A stretch of 64,000 nucleotides of DNA. Origin: WJJR01 sp964440935 (GTDB taxonomy: Bacteria > Zixibacteria > MSB-5A5 > WJJR01). Shown piece after piece: positions 59,603 to 64,000 of this stretch. Below the pieces are notes generated by a model that made no database searches, was not told the DNA's origin, and saw only the letters and a list, made by a program, of their open reading frames with translations. The stretch's first letter is position 1; the number at the start of each line of letters is the position of its first letter. The position numbers and the translations under genes were made by a program. The stretch covers positions 1 to 64,000 of the forward strand of contig CAYTTY010000006.1 in the NCBI GenBank assembly GCA_964440935.1, in the 5' to 3' direction.

Positions 59603-60820
59603 TCACTTGTTGCCCGACGTCGTCTCCGCTGAATCCGATGCGGCTGTGGTCTCTCCGGGTTTGGGGAGACGGTGTCGCGGCAGTTCAATACGAAACGTCG
59701 ACCCTTGACGTTCTTTGGAATTGAACGAAACCTTTCCGCCGTGCTGATGCACGATCTTTTTCGTGGTCAGCAAGCCCAGGCCGGTGCCCTTGTCCGAGCC
59801 CTTGGTTGAGAAGAAGCTGGTGAAGATCTTGCGGCTGATTTCATAATCGATACCGCGACCGTTGTCGACAACCTCATAGATTAAGACGCCGTCTTCTTCA
59901 CGCGTCGTCAGCGTCACATGGAACTTGCGCTGACCTTCGCTCATGAGGCAGGCATCGATGGCATTGGATACCAAATTGACCAGACAGGTGTGGATGCCGT
60001 TGGCGTCGAGCGGCGCCTCCGGGATATCGTCCTGCAGGTCGAGGCGCAGATCAATCTTGGACTGGTCGGCCGAATCGCGGAAGAGCCCGTAGACTTGTCG
60101 CGCCGGCTCATTCGGATCGATATTCTCGACGGAGGTCTTGCGCCCTTTGGCGAAATCGAGAAACTCGCGGACGAATGACGAGATGCGGGTGATGTTTTCC
60201 TGCAGCATCGACCAGCCTTTGGCAAATCGCTCACCGTCGCCATGGCGCAGTCCCGAGTTGACGACGTAGACGCCGCCTTCAAGTCCCATGAGGACGTTCT
60301 TGATGCCGTGCGCAATACCGGCGACCGTTTCACCGACCGCCCCGAGCCGTTCAGCTTCGAGTTTCTCCCTTTCCAGTTGTTTGATGTGCGTGATATCGGT
60401 GGACATCTCGACGACATAAGGAATCTCGCCGTCGGGCCGGCGAATCGGCAGCATGTGGACGAGATAGCTGATTTCGCGACCATCCTGCATTTTGCCGCGT
60501 TCTTCACGCACACGTGTCTGGCCGTCGGCAAAAGTGCGAATGGCGCCGCACTGCTCACAGCGATCATCGAGGTTTTTGTACACGCGGAAACAAGATTGGC
60601 CGCTCCATGAGCCATAAGTGTCTGTGAACGTCTTATTCGCCTCGACAATTTGGAACTGACGGTCGATCACGCAGATCGAAATGGGCACATCATCGAACAG
60701 TTGTGTCTTGATCCAATGCGAGAATTCCTCACTCGCGATACCGTTTTGGCTCCCGGCCACGACCGGCAGTGGACGCGCGGTGGACCGTTTGGTGCCAGGT
60801 TTTGCGGTCATGTCACTCAC
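59603..60820 (-). CDS. PAS-domain histidine kinase
   Basis: 405 residues, soluble. PAS domain (about 44-145; ICVIDRQFQIVEANKTFTDTYG) with a PAC end (YVVEMSTDITHIKQLEREK). The cysteines in CFRVYKNLDDRCEQC could bind a metal or sense redox. H-box AGIAHGIKNVLMG (His about 170), N-box LVNLVSNAIDACL, G1 VDNGRGIDYE, F-box FTSFFSTKG, G2 GTGLGLLTTKKIV. It overlaps the preceding NrfD-cytochrome gene by 8 bases and precedes the two response regulators. The whole set may sense the state of the respiratory complex encoded upstream. Confidence 0.93.
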   Translation of the reverse strand: MSDMTAKPGTKRSTARPLPVVAGSQNGIASEEFSHWIKTQLFDDVPISICVIDRQFQIVEANKTFTDTYGSWSGQSCFRVYKNLDDRCEQCGAIRTFADGQTRVREERGKMQDGREISYLVHMLPIRRPDGEIPYVVEMSTDITHIKQLEREKLEAERLGAVGETVAGIAHGIKNVLMGLEGGVYVVNSGLRHGDGERFAKGWSMLQENITRISSFVREFLDFAKGRKTSVENIDPNEPARQVYGLFRDSADQSKIDLRLDLQDDIPEAPLDANGIHTCLVNLVSNAIDACLMSEGQRKFHVTLTTREEDGVLIYEVVDNGRGIDYEISRKIFTSFFSTKGSDKGTGLGLLTTKKIVHQHGGKVSFNSKERQGSTFRIELPRHRLPKPGETTAASDSAETTSGNK

Positions 60821-62804
60821 CTCCCTCGGCCTGTGAGAAAGTGGCGTAGGGGCTTAAGTGACGCAGCTCGGTGTCATAGTCGGCGTTGTGACAGTTGTCG
60901 CAGCGGATGAATTGCGCCGAGTAATACTCCGGATCTTTGGCCATGTGTTTCTCATGGCAAGCGATACACGACCCATGCATGGCATCCCGATAGCCGGGCG
61001 CCTGCCACAGCGGTCCGTCTTTGGGCGGCGCCTGGATCATCGTCGAGCCGTCGGCCACCATGTCCGCGTGGCAATCGTAGCAGGGACGGATGTTGTCGGC
61101 GGTTTTAACTGCATCGGGATCACGATGGCAGCGCACACAACCCTCGTTGCCACCCATCGCAGCGGTGTGCGATGTGTGATCGAAGATCATCGTCGGATTG
61201 TACATGTCACGGTGACATTCGTAGCACGACGTATTGCGGTCGAACGGCTTGTTCATGTGGTGGCAGACACCGCATCCCTTGTCCGTAGAGCCGGCGCCAC
61301 CCTCGCGCACACGGTGACTTTCATGATCAAATAGCACCATGTTGCCGTCGCGATTCCCATCAATCACCATTAACAGGACCGGATCGGCGCCGGGTACGGC
61401 GAACTGGGCCATGGCCTCTTCCACCGGCACCGCGAACCGTGTCCCCTCCTGGCTGGCGCGTGTCAGACGCAGTCCTTCAATGGTGCGAACTCCTGAGACA
61501 CTTTCCGCACGATGCAAATCTCCCGAGCGAATGTGTTCCGGGAGAAACACCAACGTCATCGCTGCCGTGCCAATGGCGATCAGTGAATACCAGGCCGGCC
61601 CGCGCCAGGCGCGCTGTCCGAAATCACGGACGCTGCTGGCTTCGACGGGAATCGGGACGTATCGCTTTGTCGACGCCGTTTCCTCGTCATGGTGTTCAAA
61701 GACACGCAGGTGCTCAACGAAAAAGATGAAGATCAATCCGAAAGCCGCGACGATGCCCAACGTAATGGCGAACTCCATCCAATGCGGGAAGTAGGCGGCC
61801 TCCTCCGGACGCAGAAACGCCACGATGCTGGTATCAAGACGGTAGCCGATCATCCCCAGAACAGTGAGTGCAGAGGCCGTCGCCAATCCGCCGATGCTGC
61901 GGCGAATGCGCGGAACCATCAATAGGAGGGCAGGGATAATCGCGCTGACGCCGAGTTCAAACAAGAAGAGGTTGCCCTGCCAGTTCCCGGAAAAGGCCTC
62001 TGGCAGAACACCGCGCCAAGCCAGATCGCCGAGGCGGATCAGTGCATACAGACTGAGGACCGCGGCCGCAGCCCCACCCAATCCCGCGAGACGTCTCGTG
62101 TCGACTTTGTGACGGAAGAAATACCCCGACAGCACTGATTCCAAGGTCACCATCATCAGGCCAAGGCCAACCGCGGAGACGAAGAACAATACATAGATGA
62201 TCGGGCTGTACCACAGCGGATGCAGACGGCCCGGTGTAATCAGGAACAGTGATCCGAGCGATGACTGGTGCAATGTCGAGAGTACAATACCGGCGATCAC
62301 CAGTGGAATCGTGGCCTTCTTCAGGAACTGGTAGATTGCTTTGAAGATGCGATGTTTAAACAATGGGTGTTCGAGAATGACCGGCGCGAATTCGAGGGTC
62401 AGCACGGTGAGATAAATCATCACGCACGCGGCCACTTCGAAGAGCACGGAGTGATGCTGCCAATTGATGAGCGGGTGCCAGATGTGCCAGGGCAAACCGA
62501 GATCGTAGAGCAACCCGACCGCCACCGCGGCATAGCCTAAAAATGCTGTCAGGATCGCGGGACGCACGAATGGGCGGTACCGTTCGAGTCCGAAGATGTA
62601 GACGATGGCGGCGAGGACGAATCCGCCGGCCGCGAGCGCCACACCGGCCATGACGTCAAATCCGATCCACAGTCCCCAGGGTGCGCCATCGGAGAGATTC
62701 GTGGTGGCCCCAAGCCCGCGCACAAAGCGCGCCACGCTGACCACAGCCCACACACCGACAATCGCCCAGAGGATGCTCTTCAGTATGTTTAAGCGGCTAT
62801 TCAT
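60813..62804 (-). CDS. NrfD-like membrane subunit fused to a hexaheme c-type cytochrome
   Basis: 663 residues. The N-terminal ~420 residues have about ten TMs of the NrfD/HybB/PsrC type (GAPWGLWIGFDVMAGVALAAGGF, HPLINWQHHSVLFEVAACV, SSLGSLFLITPGRLHPLWYSP). One further TM precedes a C-terminal periplasmic domain (about 500-655) with six CxxCH sites: CGVCH, CYECH, CVRCH, CYDCH, CIACH, CDNCH, plus several extra His for axial ligation. NrfD proteins exchange electrons with quinones; here a multiheme relay is fused on. It overlaps the 4Fe-4S gene by 4 bases. Fusion of these two modules is uncommon. Confidence 0.9.
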   Translation of the reverse strand: MNSRLNILKSILWAIVGVWAVVSVARFVRGLGATTNLSDGAPWGLWIGFDVMAGVALAAGGFVLAAIVYIFGLERYRPFVRPAILTAFLGYAAVAVGLLYDLGLPWHIWHPLINWQHHSVLFEVAACVMIYLTVLTLEFAPVILEHPLFKHRIFKAIYQFLKKATIPLVIAGIVLSTLHQSSLGSLFLITPGRLHPLWYSPIIYVLFFVSAVGLGLMMVTLESVLSGYFFRHKVDTRRLAGLGGAAAAVLSLYALIRLGDLAWRGVLPEAFSGNWQGNLFLFELGVSAIIPALLLMVPRIRRSIGGLATASALTVLGMIGYRLDTSIVAFLRPEEAAYFPHWMEFAITLGIVAAFGLIFIFFVEHLRVFEHHDEETASTKRYVPIPVEASSVRDFGQRAWRGPAWYSLIAIGTAAMTLVFLPEHIRSGDLHRAESVSGVRTIEGLRLTRASQEGTRFAVPVEEAMAQFAVPGADPVLLMVIDGNRDGNMVLFDHESHRVREGGAGSTDKGCGVCHHMNKPFDRNTSCYECHRDMYNPTMIFDHTSHTAAMGGNEGCVRCHRDPDAVKTADNIRPCYDCHADMVADGSTMIQAPPKDGPLWQAPGYRDAMHGSCIACHEKHMAKDPEYYSAQFIRCDNCHNADYDTELRHLSPYATFSQAEGGE

Positions 62805-63625
62805 GAATCATCTCTCGTTTCTGTGGTTTCCGGTGCCGTATCGGTTGCTTGTGAGTCGGGTCCGTCCGCCTCGCCGTTTTGCACGGCGCGTTTCATGCGC
62901 CGGCCGATGATCCAGTAGATGCCGGTCATCACGCCGCCCATGACGGCGATCGTCGGCGGGACCTTCTTGAGCGAATTCCACGTCAGTTCCGGCAATGGCT
63001 GATCGCCGACCTTATTGTTCCATGCCAGGAAGTTCATGGAGATGTTCGACAAGTAGAGAACCGATGCGCCGCCCGCTTCCCGTTCACCGAAGACGTGATC
63101 GAGGTAGCGCCCCGGGTATTGGCGCTGACGTGTCTTCGCTTCGAGGAGCATTTCGTTCCGAGTGCCGAACGTGAGAGCTTTCTCAGGGCACGCCTCCACG
63201 CAGGCGGGGAGTTGGCCCTGCTTGAGTCGGTCGTAGCAGAAGGTGCACTTGCGCACGAGCGGTGTCGGTTTGTCCCACTCGTAGCGCGGGATTCCATACG
63301 GACAGGCGAGCATGCAGTATCGGCACCCCATGCACACGTCTTCATCATAGATCACCGGCCCCGCGTCTGTCTTCTTCATTGCACCGACGAGGCAGGCCGA
63401 TACGCATGCGGGCTCCAAACAGTGCAGACACATCTGGCGCACAAAGGTGTCGTCGGGTTTGCGCAAAATGGTTGAGAAGCGGCTGGCCGAGAGTGCGTCG
63501 ACCGATCGCTGACCGGGACGCAGGCAGTCGTGTCCCAGGTTATTGGCCTTTTTGCAGGCGTCGATGCATTTCTCACACCCGGTGCAGCGGGTGACATCTA
63601 TCAGTATCGATGGCGAGTCGATCAT
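62801..63625 (-). CDS. 4Fe-4S ferredoxin-type electron-transfer subunit (HybA/DmsB-like)
   Basis: 274 residues from ATG 63625. Four Cys clusters: CTGCEKCIDACKKA, CLHCLEPACVSACLVGA, CMGCRYCMLACPYGIP, and CTFCYDRLKQGQLPACVEACPEKA, giving four [4Fe-4S] centres. A single C-terminal TM (about 228-245, PPTIAVMGGVMTGIYWIIG) anchors it. It passes electrons between the NrfD-type and catalytic subunits. It starts inside the stop of the preceding gene (ATGA overlap). Confidence 0.93.
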   Translation of the reverse strand: MIDSPSILIDVTRCTGCEKCIDACKKANNLGHDCLRPGQRSVDALSASRFSTILRKPDDTFVRQMCLHCLEPACVSACLVGAMKKTDAGPVIYDEDVCMGCRYCMLACPYGIPRYEWDKPTPLVRKCTFCYDRLKQGQLPACVEACPEKALTFGTRNEMLLEAKTRQRQYPGRYLDHVFGEREAGGASVLYLSNISMNFLAWNNKVGDQPLPELTWNSLKKVPPTIAVMGGVMTGIYWIIGRRMKRAVQNGEADGPDSQATDTAPETTETRDDS

Positions 63626-63999
63626 ACCGGTTGTTTCTCCTTGCCTAAGGCCACGGCCACCTGCGTGCCGCAATCACTGGGGAACCGCCAGGCAGCTTCC
63701 GAGACAAACTGCGTGAACGGCAACAGCAGGCAGTGGCTGATTTTGCTGAACGGGATCAGGATGAACAGAATGTTCGCGCTCATCACGTGAACAAGCATCG
63801 TCGCTTCATACGGGAACGGATTCATCATGGGATGCATCGCCACGAATCCGGAGGCAAACGGAACCGCGATGAACAGCGGAATCGCATAGTCCTGGAAACG
63901 GCTCAAGCGGCGAGCGTCGGCGAAGATCGTGCGTTGGATGACAATCGCGAGTGCCGTGACGACCGCGAGGATTGTCAGGACGTCGGCCGCGGTGCTCGA
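63622..63999 (-). CDS. NarI-like cytochrome b subunit (partial, cut by window edge)
   Basis: The frame is open to the window end (about 126 codons seen). Three hydrophobic segments (VLTILAVVTALAIVIQ; YAIPLFIAVPFASGFVAM; MLVHVMSANILFILIPFS) with the His of ATMLVHVMSANILFILIPFSKISH suit heme b ligation as in NarI/DsrM/HmcE. C-terminal tail PSDCGTQVAVALGKEKQPV. It should lie upstream of the 4Fe-4S and NrfD genes in one operon, so a catalytic or HdrD-like subunit may follow outside the window. Confidence 0.75.
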   Translation of the reverse strand, partial: SSTAADVLTILAVVTALAIVIQRTIFADARRLSRFQDYAIPLFIAVPFASGFVAMHPMMNPFPYEATMLVHVMSANILFILIPFSKISHCLLLPFTQFVSEAAWRFPSDCGTQVAVALGKEKQPV

Positions 64000-64000
64000 C

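Noticed and set aside
1..64000. tRNA, rRNA, prophage or integrase genes
   Set aside because: I looked for T-loop patterns, rRNA motifs and integrase/terminase proteins and found none.

Overview
This is a GC-rich bacterial chromosomal segment with densely packed genes, mostly in short operons, broken by patches of degenerate mobile repeats. There is no phage, plasmid, CRISPR, rRNA or tRNA signal that I can see. A secreted FG-GAP protein with a C-terminal sorting/FlgD-like tail, cobalamin-dependent methionine synthase, GTP-type PEP carboxykinase, multiheme cytochromes and uncharacterised membrane modules suggest an uncultured, Gram-negative-type lineage of the FCB kind. That placement is inference; the window contains no marker that fixes the phylum.

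Layout. 0.3-4.4 kb: a secreted beta-propeller/transglutaminase protein with an in-frame TGA near its end, a TrkA-type potassium channel, and repeats. 4.5-8.0 kb (minus): rpmH-rnpA-yidD-yidC plus a small exported protein. 8.1-16.2 kb: a Fic protein, a nickel/cobalt-type transporter and a Type III restriction-modification operon (res, four-helix-bundle protein, mod). 16.5-27.2 kb: a MutL-like ASKHA ATPase, a barrel-sandwich/KOW protein and two tandem copies of a four-gene membrane module (A: signal peptide, FN3, TM, DUF6754-like; B: multi-TM; C: TM-anchored soluble; D: multi-TM). A third copy lies at 31.5-35.0 kb. Between them are an lgt remnant, a secreted FG-GAP protein and a cold-shock protein.

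35.8-43.1 kb is the most unusual region. Four related two-TM mini-proteins alternate with one lipoprotein carrying an eight-cysteine C-terminal domain and with a truncated paralogue of it. Upstream, two promoters of near-perfect sigma-54 form (GG-N10-GC) are embedded in a duplicated ~149-bp block. Each is followed by a long, structured leader, and each has a TGCGTC-N8-GACGCA dyad exactly 100 bp upstream. The next genes encode a small exported peptide and a TPR-containing sigma-54 activator. This looks like a self-contained sigma-54 regulon.

43.2-64 kb (mostly minus): an RND efflux pump and its adaptor, a subtilase split at an A9 tract, metH, pckG, a repeat-truncated hydrolase gene, an SGNH hydrolase with trmO, and two response regulators with a PAS histidine kinase. 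Last comes a respiratory membrane complex (NrfD-hexaheme fusion, 4Fe-4S subunit, NarI-like cytochrome b running off the window).

Palindromic MITE-like repeats (terminal inverted repeats beginning TATAGCGATTGTCAGAA) recur at 0, 2, 4, 31, 35, 43 and 57 kb. Several sit at the ends of genes or truncate them.
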